DNA of 64,000 nucleotides from Burkholderia savannae. GTDB taxonomy: Bacteria > Pseudomonadota > Gammaproteobacteria > Burkholderiales > Burkholderiaceae. The notes beneath the pieces were generated by a model. It saw nothing but the letters and a program-made list of their open reading frames with translations. It had not been told where the DNA came from and did no database searches. Numbering within the stretch: position 1 is the stretch's first letter; each line of letters begins with the position of its first letter. This document shows, in pieces, positions 18,117 through 27,412 of this stretch. The translations under genes and the position numbers were made by a program. Location: assembly GCF_001524445.2 (NCBI RefSeq), contig NZ_CP013418.1:930001-994000 (forward strand), given 5' to 3'.

Positions 18117-19520
18117 CTATGCCTCGAGTTTCTCGAGCACCTGCCCTTTCGTTTCGATGCCGACGAAATGCACGGTCAGCGCGGCGACGAGCGGCACCGC
18201 CGCGAGCAGGTAGAACGCCGGGCTCAGATCGCCACCGACGATGGCGCGCGGCACCACCATCGGCGCGACGAACGACGCAATCTTCAGCCACGCGCTGCCG
18301 AGCCCGCAGCCGGCCGCTCGGATGCTCGTCGGATACTGCTCGGGCGTGTATACGTAGGACGTGATGAAGCCCGATGCCATCAGCCCGAGCGCGAGCGAGC
18401 AGAACGTCGCGACGACGTACACCGACGACGCGTGATAGATCCCCGCGAACGCGAGCGACAGCGCGCACAGCACGAACGACCAGACGATCACCGGCTTGCG
18501 GCCGACCACGTCGACGGCGAGCGCCGACACGAGCGAGCCGACCACGCCCATCACCGAGCCGATCACCGCCAGGTTCAGCGCGAGCTGCAGCGGCGCGTGG
18601 TAGAAGTTCTTGTAGATCGTCGGCAGCCACGTCGACAGCCCGTATTGGATGAAGCCGCACGTCGCCCACAGCGTCGCGATCGCGAGCGTGCGCTTCAGGT
18701 AGGCCGGCCCGAACAGATCGACCATCCGGCGCTTCGGATGACTGCGCACGAGCGCGTCGAACTCGCTCGCATGCGCGACGGGCGGTAGCGGCCCTTTCAC
18801 CGCCGATTCGAACACGTGCAGCGCGCGCCCCGCCTCGTCGAGCCGCCCCCGCGACGCGAGCCAGCGCGGCGACTCCGGCACGAGCCGCGTCAGCACGAAC
18901 GCGAGCGCAAGCGGCATTCCTCCGATGAAATACATCACTTCCCAGCCGAAGCGCGGCACGAGCCACGCGCCGAGCGCCATCGACGCGAGCAGGCCGATCG
19001 GAAACACGATCTCGTACAGCAGCACGAAGCGGCCGCGGCCGTGCGCGCGCGTGATCTCGTTGATGTAGGTCGCGGCGACCGGCAGCTCTCCGCCCAGGCC
19101 GAGGCCCTGCAGGATGCGCAGCAGTACGAATGCTTCGAATGTCGAAGCGAATCCGCAGGCGATGCTCGTCACGCCGATCACGGCCGAACTCCACGCGATC
19201 GCGCGCACGCGGCCGTGCTTCTCCGCGAGCGCCGGAAACAGGAACGCACCGAGCAACTGGCCGATCGCGCCGGACGCGATCAGCATCCCGACCTGATTCG
19301 GCGACAGCCCCCATTTGTGGATCAGCAGCGGCAGCGTCGCGGCGATCGTGATCACGTCGAAGCCGTCGAAGAAGGTGGCGGTGCCGATCAACACGCGCGC
19401 GCGGATCTGCATCGCGTTCGCGGGCAGCCGCTCGAGGCGGGCGATGATCGCGCCCGGGGTCGCGGCGGTCGCCGCCTGCGCCGCGGCCCCGCCCGCGACG
19501 ACGCTTTCCAGTGTGCTCAT
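18117..19520 (-). CDS. MFS transporter, aromatic acid:H+ symporter type
   Basis: 467 residues, 12 predicted helices. Helix 1 carries FFDGFDVITIAATLP, the DGFD signature of the AAHS group (PcaK/BenK-like), and the loop 2-3 region has AEKHGRVRAIAW. It should import an aromatic or related organic acid across the inner membrane. ATG 19520 is preferred because GGAGGA precedes it by about 10 nt; the longer in-frame start at 19622 has a charged low-complexity leader and would run into the previous gene. Last gene of the operon, so it probably imports the pathway's substrate. Confidence 0.85.
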   Translation of the reverse strand: MSTLESVVAGGAAAQAATAATPGAIIARLERLPANAMQIRARVLIGTATFFDGFDVITIAATLPLLIHKWGLSPNQVGMLIASGAIGQLLGAFLFPALAEKHGRVRAIAWSSAVIGVTSIACGFASTFEAFVLLRILQGLGLGGELPVAATYINEITRAHGRGRFVLLYEIVFPIGLLASMALGAWLVPRFGWEVMYFIGGMPLALAFVLTRLVPESPRWLASRGRLDEAGRALHVFESAVKGPLPPVAHASEFDALVRSHPKRRMVDLFGPAYLKRTLAIATLWATCGFIQYGLSTWLPTIYKNFYHAPLQLALNLAVIGSVMGVVGSLVSALAVDVVGRKPVIVWSFVLCALSLAFAGIYHASSVYVVATFCSLALGLMASGFITSYVYTPEQYPTSIRAAGCGLGSAWLKIASFVAPMVVPRAIVGGDLSPAFYLLAAVPLVAALTVHFVGIETKGQVLEKLEA

Positions 19521-19555
19521 GCGTGTGTTCTCCTCCATGTCGTCGTTCTCGTCGG

Positions 19556-20803
19556 TCAGGCAAGCGCCTTCGTCGTGTCCGCCAGCGCGGCGACGTCGAT
19601 CGCGCGCCCCTGGTTCATCCATTTGCGCGCGAGCTTCAGCTCGCGCGCCGAGTTGATCGCGATCACGCCGCGCAGCGCGCCGTCCGTCAGGAAGAACAGC
19701 GTCGCGCGCTTTGCGGCGACGTCGCCGCGCACGACGAGCTGCGCATCGGCCGGCAGGTCGCCGAGAATCTGCAGGTTCACGTCATATTGATCGGACCAGA
19801 ACCACGGAATCTCCGCATACGGCGCGCGCACGCCGAGCACCGCCTTCGCGGCCGCGATCGCCTGGTTCTGCGCGTTCGCCCACGATTCGAGCCGCACGCG
19901 GCGCTTGAGCCACGCGTTCGGATGATTCGCGACGTCGCCGCACGCGAAGATCGCCGGATCGCTCGTCGTTCCGTATTCGTCGACGACGATGCCGTCTTCG
20001 ACGTGCAGGCCCGCCTCGGCCGCGAGCGACGTGTTGAGCGCGAGGCCGATTCCCGCGACCGCGAAATCCGCATCGACAGTCGTGCCGTCGGCGAGCGCCG
20101 CGCGCACGCGGCCGGCGTCGTCCGGATGCGCGCCGAGCGACGCGAGCGACGCGTTCAACCGCACGTCGGCGCCGTTCGCACGATGCAATTCGAGGAGAAA
20201 GTCGGACACGGCGTCCGGCACGGAGCGCGCGCAAAGGCGCGGCGCGCCTTCGACGACGACCGCGTCGACGCCTAGCTTGCTCGCGGTCGCCGCGACCTCG
20301 AGCCCGATCCAGCCGCCCCCGATCACGAGCACGCGACGGCTCGCGCGCAGCTTCTCGCCGAGCGCCACGGCCTCGTCGAGCGTGCGTAGATAATGAAGGT
20401 TAGGCGTCTTGACAATCGATTCCGGCAGACGGCGCGGCGCGCCGCCCGTCGCGATCACGAGCCGATCGTATTCGACCTCGCGGCCCGACGCCGCGCGCAC
20501 GACGCGCCGCACGCGATCGATCGACGCCGCGCGCTCAGGCTGCCATGCTTCGACGCCGAGCGCGCCGAATTCGTCGGGCTGCACGACGCGCACGGTCGAG
20601 AGGTCCGCATCGCCCGCCAGCACCGCCTTCGACAGCGGCGGCCGCTCGTAAGGCAGATGCGTTTCGTCGGCGATCATCACGATGCGGCCGGCGAAACCTT
20701 CGCCGCGCAGCGTCTTCACCACCCAGCCCGCCGCCTGCCCGCCGCCGATCACGACGACGGTACGCGGCGCGGCGAGCGCTTCGGCATTCGCTTGCTCAGT
20801 CAT
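19556..20803 (-). CDS. FAD-dependent ferredoxin reductase component
   Basis: 415 residues of the ferredoxin/putidaredoxin reductase family. FAD motif VVVIGGGQAAGW near residue 16, PYERPPLSK near 52, NAD(P) motif VLVIGGGWIGLEVAA near 152, and FACGDVANHPN near 280 contacting FAD. It passes electrons from NADH to a Rieske ferredoxin, and the matching ferredoxin (31063) and oxygenase (29648) genes are in the same operon. Overlaps the extradiol dioxygenase gene by 8 nt. Its position 9 kb away from the oxygenase gene at the other end of the operon is unusual. Confidence 0.9.
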   Translation of the reverse strand: MTEQANAEALAAPRTVVVIGGGQAAGWVVKTLRGEGFAGRIVMIADETHLPYERPPLSKAVLAGDADLSTVRVVQPDEFGALGVEAWQPERAASIDRVRRVVRAASGREVEYDRLVIATGGAPRRLPESIVKTPNLHYLRTLDEAVALGEKLRASRRVLVIGGGWIGLEVAATASKLGVDAVVVEGAPRLCARSVPDAVSDFLLELHRANGADVRLNASLASLGAHPDDAGRVRAALADGTTVDADFAVAGIGLALNTSLAAEAGLHVEDGIVVDEYGTTSDPAIFACGDVANHPNAWLKRRVRLESWANAQNQAIAAAKAVLGVRAPYAEIPWFWSDQYDVNLQILGDLPADAQLVVRGDVAAKRATLFFLTDGALRGVIAINSARELKLARKWMNQGRAIDVAALADTTKALA

Positions 20804-21761
20804 CCTTACGCTCCGTCATGAACTTGCCCTCCGGCGCCTTCGCGTTCTTCTGCCGGCGCGTGTTGCCGTCGAGGCCGCCGTCGATCGCCCACTCGGCGAA
20901 CACGGTCGGGCCCGGCTCGAACTCGCGCGGCTGCCACGCGGGCGTCAGCATGTCCTCGTCCGCGTAGTATTCGATGAGGCCGCCCGCCGGATTGCGGAAG
21001 TACCAGAAATACGCGGACGACACCGGATGCCGCCCCGGCCCGAGCTGCGTCTCCCAGCCGCAGCGGCTCACGTGCATGCCGCCGCCGAACACTTCGTGAA
21101 TGTCGCGCACCGTGAACGCGACGTGATTCAGGCCGCGTTTGGCCGTAGGCAGCGCAAGCAGGAACAGGTCGTGGTGGCCGCCGTGCGGCGCGCAGCGCAT
21201 GAACGCGCCGCGGCCCGGATAGCGGTCCGACGTCTCGAAGCCGAGCAGCTCGTGATAGAACGCCTCCTGCTCCGCGAGCCGGTTCGTGAAGAACACGACG
21301 TGCCCGACTTCGATCGGCTCCGCACGCTCGTAGATCGCGGCCGGCTGATCGACGCGCAGCGTCTCGCCCCACACGTTCGGCAGCGAGCCCTTCACGTCGA
21401 TCGCGCGCTTGCGCGTCACCTCGATGCGGATCGCCATGCCGTTCGGATCGATGCAGCCGATCGCGTCGTCGGTCTCGTAGTGGCCCGGCTGGCCCGCGAG
21501 CCTGCCGCGCAATGCGTCGAGCTCCGCCCGCGTGCCGACGCCCCACGTCACCTCGCGCAGCGTCGGGCCGGCTTCGAACGCGGGCGGCAGCGACGGCTCC
21601 CGCGCGTCGACGGCGAGCACCGTGCAGCCGTTCATCGTTTCGAAGCGCGCGTGCACGTCGTCGCACGCAATCTCCTTCAACCCCCAGTCCGCGAAGAAGC
21701 GGCGGCACGTCGCGAGATCGGTCACGCCGTAGGTAATCTGTTCGATGCCGAGAATGCTCAT
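20796..21761 (-). CDS. Extradiol ring-cleavage dioxygenase (VOC superfamily, type I)
   Basis: 321 residues, two vicinal-oxygen-chelate domains as in catechol 2,3-dioxygenases. The likely Fe(II) ligands of the active C-terminal domain are His in EVGHVVFF near residue 152, His in GLNHVAFTV near 217, and Glu in GGLIEYYAD near 268. It should cleave a catechol-like ring next to the two hydroxyls. 16 nt after the aldehyde dehydrogenase gene in transcription order. Together with the Rieske components and the serine hydrolase it defines a meta-cleavage route; the actual diol is unknown. Confidence 0.88.
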   Translation of the reverse strand: MSILGIEQITYGVTDLATCRRFFADWGLKEIACDDVHARFETMNGCTVLAVDAREPSLPPAFEAGPTLREVTWGVGTRAELDALRGRLAGQPGHYETDDAIGCIDPNGMAIRIEVTRKRAIDVKGSLPNVWGETLRVDQPAAIYERAEPIEVGHVVFFTNRLAEQEAFYHELLGFETSDRYPGRGAFMRCAPHGGHHDLFLLALPTAKRGLNHVAFTVRDIHEVFGGGMHVSRCGWETQLGPGRHPVSSAYFWYFRNPAGGLIEYYADEDMLTPAWQPREFEPGPTVFAEWAIDGGLDGNTRRQKNAKAPEGKFMTERKDD

Positions 21762-21777
21762 TCGATGATCCTTTGCG

Positions 21778-23268
21778 TCAGTTCGCCCACGGCAGCGGCG
21801 ATTCGTTCAAGCCCCAGTAGAGGCTCTTTTGCTGCATGTACTCGCGAATCCCGAGGCTGCCCTTCTCGCGGCCCATTCCGCTTTCCTTCCAGCCGGAAAA
21901 CGGCGTCGAGATCGAGAACTGCTTGTACGTGTTGATCCACACGGTGCCCGCGTCGAGCGCGCGCGCGATGCGCCATGCGCGCTTGTAGTCGCGCGTCCAG
22001 ATGCCGGCCGCGAGGCCGAACACGCTGTCGTTCGCTTCGGCGACGAGCGACGCCTCGTCGTCGAACGGCAGTGCGACGAGCACCGGCCCGAAAATCTCTT
22101 CCTGGCAGATTCGCGCGTGGTTCGACAAGCCGTCGAGGATCGTCGGCAGATAGAAGAAGCCCGCGTCGCGGCCTTCGCCCGTCGGCCGCTCGCCGCCGCA
22201 CAGCACGCGGCCGCCTTCGTCGCGGCCGAGCGCGACGTAACGCTCGATCGTGTCGCGATGCTGCGCGGTGACGAGCGGCCCCATCTGCGTGCGCTCGCTC
22301 GCCGGATCGCCGACGCGCAGCTTGCGCGCCGCGTCGACGAGCCGTGCGACGAACGCGTCGTAGATCGCGCGCTGCACGAACAGGCGCGAGCCCGCGATGC
22401 ACGATTCGCCCGACGAGCTGAAGATCCCGAACAGCACGCCGTTCACCGCGTGATCGAGATCGGCGTCGTCGAACACGATCGTCGGCGACTTGCCGCCCAG
22501 CTCGAGCGACAGCGGCATCAGCTTCTCGGCCGCGAGCCGTGCGATCCCTCGGCCGACTTCGGTGCCGCCCGTAAACGACACCTTCTTCACGAGCGGATGG
22601 CGCACGAGCGCGTCGCCAATCACCGAGCCCTTGCCAGGCAGCACCGAGATCACGCCGGGCGGCACGCCCGCCTGCCCGCAGAGACGCGCGAGCGCGAGCG
22701 ACGCAAGCGGCGTCACCTCGGCCGGCTTCAGCACGACCGCGTTGCCCGCCGCGAGTGCCGGGCCGAGCTTCTGCGCGTCGGAGGCGATCGGCGAATTCCA
22801 CGGCGTGATCGCCGCGACGACGCCGAGCGGCTCGTGCACGCTCATCGACAGATAGTCGCCGCGCGACGGCGTGAGCGCCTCGTCGAGCGTCTCGGCGGAT
22901 GCGGCGAAGTAGCGAAACGTGTTCGCCGCGCTCGCGACGAGCGCGCGCGTCTCGCTGATCGGCTTGCCGTTGTCGCGCCGCTGCAGTTGCGCGAGCGCCT
23001 CGTGATTCGCGTGGATCAGATCGGCGATCCGGTACAGCACGCCGGCGCGCTGATGCGGCTTCAGTCCCGACCAGTTCGCGCGGCGCCATGCGGCGTCGGC
23101 GGCCTCGACCGCTTCGTGCGCGTCGGCCGCGCCGGCCATGTGGATCTCGGTGTTGAGCGAGCCGTCGGCCGGATAGAAATTCGGCGTCGTCGCGCCGCGG
23201 CCGCGGCGCCATTCGCCGCCGATCAGGATCTCGCCCGTCGGCACGAGGGAAGAGTCGAATGCAGTCAT
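21778..23268 (-). CDS. Aldehyde dehydrogenase
   Basis: 496 residues, NAD(P)-dependent ALDH superfamily. Motifs: PWNSPIASDAQKLGPALAAGNAVVLKPAE (cofactor/Lys region), catalytic Glu in LELGGKSPTIVFDDAD near 260, catalytic Cys in SSGESCIAGSRLFV near 295, and EEIFGPV near 395. It oxidises an aldehyde released during ring degradation, in the manner of hydroxymuconic semialdehyde dehydrogenases. 21 nt after the aspartate-dehydrogenase-like gene. Confidence 0.92.
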   Translation of the reverse strand: MTAFDSSLVPTGEILIGGEWRRGRGATTPNFYPADGSLNTEIHMAGAADAHEAVEAADAAWRRANWSGLKPHQRAGVLYRIADLIHANHEALAQLQRRDNGKPISETRALVASAANTFRYFAASAETLDEALTPSRGDYLSMSVHEPLGVVAAITPWNSPIASDAQKLGPALAAGNAVVLKPAEVTPLASLALARLCGQAGVPPGVISVLPGKGSVIGDALVRHPLVKKVSFTGGTEVGRGIARLAAEKLMPLSLELGGKSPTIVFDDADLDHAVNGVLFGIFSSSGESCIAGSRLFVQRAIYDAFVARLVDAARKLRVGDPASERTQMGPLVTAQHRDTIERYVALGRDEGGRVLCGGERPTGEGRDAGFFYLPTILDGLSNHARICQEEIFGPVLVALPFDDEASLVAEANDSVFGLAAGIWTRDYKRAWRIARALDAGTVWINTYKQFSISTPFSGWKESGMGREKGSLGIREYMQQKSLYWGLNESPLPWAN

Positions 23269-23289
23269 GATGATGGGTGTCCTAACCGT

Positions 23290-24105
23290 TCAGATCACGC
23301 AGTGCGACGCGCGGTTGCGCAGCGCGCGAATCGCGCTGAACGCCGTCAGCGCGGACGTCTTCGGGTTGTCCGGCAGCGGCTTGCCGCTCATCTCGATCGA
23401 CATCTCGCCGAACGCGCCGCGCGCGACGATCCGGTGCACGTTGCGCGTGAGCGCCGGATCGGCGATCAGGCGCACCTTCGTCGCGTCTAGCCCGACGCCC
23501 GCGAGCGCGACCGTCGCCGCGACGTTCGCGTTTTTCGGATAGAGCCGCGCCGCGTCGCGTGCGCTGCCTTCGAAGATCGTCTGCTCGGACGTCATCGCGC
23601 GCAGGTCGCAGAGCGCCTCGGCCGGCGTGCCGAGCCAGCCGAGCGGCGGCTTGCGGCCGATGTACAGCACTTCGTCGAGGCCGCCCTGCTTCGCGGACGC
23701 GAGCGCGTCGACGCCGCCGATCGCGCCCGACAGCAGCGTGAGCGTCGCGCCGCCTTCGTCGGCCGCCTCGGACAGCGCGTCGAGCAGCGCGAGATCGGAC
23801 AGCGCGCCGATCGACGCGACCGCGCAATCGGTGCCCGCCTTCAAGAGCGGCACGACGTGGTCGACGAGCGCGCCGTGCCCCGCGCATTCGAGCGCGAACT
23901 GCGGACGGTACGCGAGGGCTTCGACCGACGACACGACGTCGACGCGCTCGCCGAGCGCGCCGCGCACCGCGTCGCATTGATGCTCGGGCACGATCACGTG
24001 CGCGACGCGCAGCCCGGCGTCGTGCTCCACCGCGCGATAGACGGCCGCGCCGATCGCGCCGAAGCCGATCATCGCGACGTCGACGGGAGCGTGCGCGTTA
24101 CGCAT
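23290..24105 (-). CDS. Aspartate dehydrogenase-like oxidoreductase
   Basis: 271 residues. It has an N-terminal NAD(P) motif ([17 protein letters not shown]) and the aspartate dehydrogenase (NadX-type) C-terminal catalytic domain with [12 protein letters not shown] near 130, [19 protein letters not shown] near 190 and ALTRNVHRI, whose His is likely catalytic. Known relatives interconvert L-aspartate and oxaloacetate plus ammonia through iminoaspartate. No nadA/nadC genes are near, so an NAD biosynthesis role is unlikely; it more probably acts on an amino- or keto-acid intermediate of this pathway. Overlaps the ThDP enzyme gene by 8 nt. To my memory the PA3505 homologue of P. aeruginosa is a demonstrated aspartate dehydrogenase in a similar neighbourhood. 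Confidence 0.82.
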   Translation of the reverse strand: MRNAHAPVDVAMIGFGAIGAAVYRAVEHDAGLRVAHVIVPEHQCDAVRGALGERVDVVSSVEALAYRPQFALECAGHGALVDHVVPLLKAGTDCAVASIGALSDLALLDALSEAADEGGATLTLLSGAIGGVDALASAKQGGLDEVLYIGRKPPLGWLGTPAEALCDLRAMTSEQTIFEGSARDAARLYPKNANVAATVALAGVGLDATKVRLIADPALTRNVHRIVARGAFGEMSIEMSGKPLPDNPKTSALTAFSAIRALRNRASHCVI

Positions 24106-25771
24106 ATTGGCGCTCCGCGGGCGTGTCCTTCTTCACGGGCGGGCCCGCGAACGCGGTCGCGAACGAGCCGATCGACAGCATGTCGACTTCGACGAGCACC
24201 GGGCCTTCGTGCGCGAGCCCTTCGCGAACGATGCGCTCCGCGTCGTCGAGCGACGTGATCCGGTGATGCGCGAGGTTCAGGCTCGCGCAGAACTGCGCGA
24301 AATCCGGCTGATGCAGATCGACGTAGCAGCGGCGGCCGCCGTACTGCGCGTCCTGGATGTTGCGGATCACGCCGTAGCACTGGTCGTTCATCAACACGAT
24401 CATCACGTTCGCGTTTTCCTGCACGGCGGTCGCGAGCTCGCCGACGTTCACCATCAGGCCGCCGTCGCCGACGAGGCACACGGTCTTCGCCGCCGCGCCC
24501 GAGAGCGCCGCGCCGATCGCCATCTGCATGCCCTGGCCGATGCCGCCGCCCAACGCGTGCACGCCCGCGCGCGGCTCGAAGATCTGCAACAGGCGGTTGC
24601 CCCACGTGCTGTTCGAGATCGTCACGTCGCGCACCCAGTTGTAGTCGCGGCCGACCGCCTGCTGCAGCGTGTCGACGAGACGCTTGTACGGGCCGAGCCC
24701 CTTGCCCACGTCGGCCGCCGCCGCCTCGCGCGCGGCCGCGAGATCGTCGACGAAGCGCGGATCGACGGCGAGCTTGCCTTCGAGCCGGTCGGCGAGCTCG
24801 GCGAGCACGCGCTTCGCGTCGCCGTGCACGAACAGATCGTTGCGATAGCCGCGGTTGTCGGCAAGCGCATCGGCATCCACGCGGAAGAGTGGACGCGGCA
24901 GCGCGAGCTTGTACTTCAGCGTCTCGTTGCCGCGCAGCCGCGAGCCGACGACGACGATCGCGTCGCAGGTCCTGTAGAAGCTCTCGACGGCCGCGTGCAC
25001 ATTGAACGCGCCGAGCGTCGCCGGATGGTCTTCGGGCAGCACGCCGCGCCCCTGCACGCTCGTGACGACGCCGAAGCCGAGCGCGACGAGCCGCTCGACC
25101 TCCGCGCGCGCATGCCGCGCGCCGCCGCCGAGCCACAGAAGCGGCCGGCGCTTGTTCGCAAGCGCGTCGGCGAGCTTCGCGACGCGCGCGCTGTCGTGCT
25201 CGCGCACCGCGACGTGCGGCGGCGCGAGATCGTCCGGCCATTCGATCTCGGCCGCCTGAATGTCGATCGGAATCTCGACCGACACGGGGCCGCTCGGCGC
25301 GGTCATCGCGACGCGCACGGCTTCGCGGATCGTCGGCAGCACGGTCTCGACCGTGCGCACGCGATACGCGGCCTTCGAGATCGCGTTGAGCATCGACAAT
25401 TGATCCGGCGCTTCGTGGATGTACGCGAGATCCTGATCGAGGTAAGGCGTCTCGATCTGCCCGGTGATATGCAAGAGCGCGGTGCCCGCCGTCAGCGCTT
25501 CGACCATCGCGCCCGCCGCGTTGCCGGCGGCAGTGCCCGTGCTCGTGAACGCGACGCCGAGGCCGCCCGACACGCGCGCGAGGCCGTCCGCCATGTTGAC
25601 GGCGCCGGCTTCGCCGCGCGCGCCGACGTAGCGGATCTTGCCGCGCGTATGGATCGCGTCGAGGATCGGCATGTTGTGAATCGAGATCACGCCGAAGGCG
25701 GTCTTCACGCCGCATTGTTCGAGGAAGGCGGCGATCAGCTCGCCCACCGTGGTCGTGGTTTTGTTAGACAT
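24098..25771 (-). CDS. Thiamine-diphosphate-dependent enzyme (acetolactate synthase-like)
   Basis: 557 residues with the three domains of the ThDP decarboxylase/acetolactate synthase family. The pyrimidine-domain Glu is in [17 protein letters not shown] near residue 52. The ThDP/Mg motif starts at [15 protein letters not shown] near 430 and ends at LMNDQ about 29 residues later. It probably decarboxylates or carboligates a 2-oxo acid. No small regulatory subunit gene is near, so it is not the biosynthetic IlvB. Overlaps both neighbours by 8 nt. The substrate is not predictable from the sequence. Confidence 0.85.
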   Translation of the reverse strand: MSNKTTTTVGELIAAFLEQCGVKTAFGVISIHNMPILDAIHTRGKIRYVGARGEAGAVNMADGLARVSGGLGVAFTSTGTAAGNAAGAMVEALTAGTALLHITGQIETPYLDQDLAYIHEAPDQLSMLNAISKAAYRVRTVETVLPTIREAVRVAMTAPSGPVSVEIPIDIQAAEIEWPDDLAPPHVAVREHDSARVAKLADALANKRRPLLWLGGGARHARAEVERLVALGFGVVTSVQGRGVLPEDHPATLGAFNVHAAVESFYRTCDAIVVVGSRLRGNETLKYKLALPRPLFRVDADALADNRGYRNDLFVHGDAKRVLAELADRLEGKLAVDPRFVDDLAAAREAAAADVGKGLGPYKRLVDTLQQAVGRDYNWVRDVTISNSTWGNRLLQIFEPRAGVHALGGGIGQGMQMAIGAALSGAAAKTVCLVGDGGLMVNVGELATAVQENANVMIVLMNDQCYGVIRNIQDAQYGGRRCYVDLHQPDFAQFCASLNLAHHRITSLDDAERIVREGLAHEGPVLVEVDMLSIGSFATAFAGPPVKKDTPAERQYA

Positions 25772-26561
25772 GGCGTGCAAAGCCTCCTGATACGTCGATA
25801 TGGCTGCCCGTCGTGTACGACGACAGATTCGTTGCGAGATAAAAGAGCGCCCAGGCGGCCTCGTCGGGCCGGCCGAAACGCGCAAGCGGAATGTTCTTCT
25901 TCGCGGCGAGCGCGGCCGTCCACGCTTCCCACGATTCGCCCGGCCGCGCCTGCACCTCGTGGCGCCGCCGCCACTGCCCCGATTCGACGATGCCGATCAG
26001 GATCGAGTTGACGCGGATGCGCTCGGGCGCGAGTTCGGTCGCGAGCGACTTCACGAGGCTCAGCACGCCCGCGCGCGCCGACGACGTCGCGACCATATGC
26101 GGCTCCGGCTGCAGCGCGAGCAGCGAATTCACGCAGGTGATCGTCGGCGCGGCCGATGCGCGCAGCAGCGGCAGGAACGCGCGCGTCGGGCGGATGATGC
26201 TGAAGTACTTCAGTTCGAGCTCGTCGCGCCATGCGTCGTCCGTCGTGTCCGCGAACGTCGACACGCGGCCCTGGCCCGCGTTGTTGACGAGCATGTCGGC
26301 GCAGCCGAAGCGCTCGGCGACGGCCTGCGCGAATGCGTTCACGTCGGCCTCGTCGAGCACGTCGCAGCGCGCGGCGAGCACGCGCTCGCGCGGGAATTGC
26401 TGCACGAGCCGCGCATGCGCGCTCGCGAGCCGCTCGTCGCTGCGGCCGCATATCGCGACCGACGCGCCCGCGCGCAGAAACAGCTCGGCGCTCGCGTAGC
26501 CGATGCCGGACGAGCCGCCCGTCACCACCGCCACCTGCCCGCTCAAATCGATCTGGATCAT
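25764..26561 (-). CDS. SDR family oxidoreductase (first of two in the operon by position)
   Basis: 265 residues. TGGSSGIGYASAELF near residue 15, NNAG near 94, and a [10 protein letters not shown] end. The catalytic-Tyr position is unusual: the region MVATSSARAGVLSLVKSL lacks the normal YxxxK (ATSSARAG in its place), so the Tyr appears to be missing and the enzyme may use another residue or be a variant. Overlaps the IclR stop by 4 nt (ATGA) and the ThDP gene by 8 nt, indicating coupled translation. Confidence 0.85.
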   Translation of the reverse strand: MIQIDLSGQVAVVTGGSSGIGYASAELFLRAGASVAICGRSDERLASAHARLVQQFPRERVLAARCDVLDEADVNAFAQAVAERFGCADMLVNNAGQGRVSTFADTTDDAWRDELELKYFSIIRPTRAFLPLLRASAAPTITCVNSLLALQPEPHMVATSSARAGVLSLVKSLATELAPERIRVNSILIGIVESGQWRRRHEVQARPGESWEAWTAALAAKKNIPLARFGRPDEAAWALFYLATNLSSYTTGSHIDVSGGFARHV

Positions 26562-27412
26562 CGCAATCCCAAAGCCTTCAAATAGGTGTTTTCGTCGTCG
26601 GAACGGTAGTTGAGCCGCCGCGACAGCTCCGCCGCCGCGCGCAGCACCTTGTCGATCAGCCCGTCGGCGACGAGCGATGCGTCGATCTCGGGCCTCGGCA
26701 CCGTCACCGTGACGACCGCGACGATCTTCCTCGCGTCGTTGCGCACGGGCGCGGTGACGACCGAGATGTCGCGCTCGAACGCCGAATTGCCGATCCCGTA
26801 GCCGCGGCGCGCGTCGTCGCGAATCACGTCGAAGAGCGCGTCGAGGGTTTCCGGCGTCGCCTTCGTCACGCGCTCGAGCTCCCGTTCGGGGTACAGCGCG
26901 CGCAACTCGGCGAGCGACAGGTCGCCCATCAGCACGTGACCGTGCGTCGTCGCATGCGCGGGCAGGCGCGTGCCGACGTTCACCCGCACCGAACCGAACG
27001 CATGCCCCGCGTTCTGCGCCTTCGCGACGAACACGACGTCGCGGCCGTCGCGGATCACGATGTGCGTCGTGAAGCCCGTCGCGTCGCGCAGCCCCTCGAT
27101 CACCGGCAAGCCGAGATCGGTCAGCTCGAGCGAGCTCAGATACTCGAAGCCGAGGCGCAGCACCGCAACCCCGAGGCGATAGTTGCGATCCTTGTCCGCG
27201 CGCTCGAGAAAGCCGAGCGATTCGAGCGTCTGCAGCAAGCGGAACACCGTCGTGCGCGGGATGCCGAGCCGCTTCGACAGCTCGGGCGCACCGAGCACCG
27301 GCTCGCGCGGCGAGAATTCGGCGAGAATCCGCAGCCCGCGCTCGAGCCCAGGTACTACGTAGTTCGAATCATTCTTCGCGTCGTCGGCGTCTTTCAGCAG
27401 CGGCTCGCTCAT
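26558..27412 (-). CDS. IclR family transcriptional regulator (within the operon)
   Basis: 284 residues. Winged HTH at ~17-85 (GLERGLRILAEF, APELSKRLGIPRTTVFRLLQTLESLGFLER), then the IclR effector domain with FTTHIVIRDGRDVVFVAKAQ and ATTHGHVLMGDLSLAELRALYPE. It is embedded in the operon it probably controls, overlapping both neighbours by 4 nt. A second IclR gene at 33213 is clearly its paralogue: the DNA-binding halves match nearly residue for residue. The two palindromes at 31414 and 31701 are the likely operators. Confidence 0.92.
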   Translation of the reverse strand: MSEPLLKDADDAKNDSNYVVPGLERGLRILAEFSPREPVLGAPELSKRLGIPRTTVFRLLQTLESLGFLERADKDRNYRLGVAVLRLGFEYLSSLELTDLGLPVIEGLRDATGFTTHIVIRDGRDVVFVAKAQNAGHAFGSVRVNVGTRLPAHATTHGHVLMGDLSLAELRALYPERELERVTKATPETLDALFDVIRDDARRGYGIGNSAFERDISVVTAPVRNDARKIVAVVTVTVPRPEIDASLVADGLIDKVLRAAAELSRRLNYRSDDENTYLKALGLR

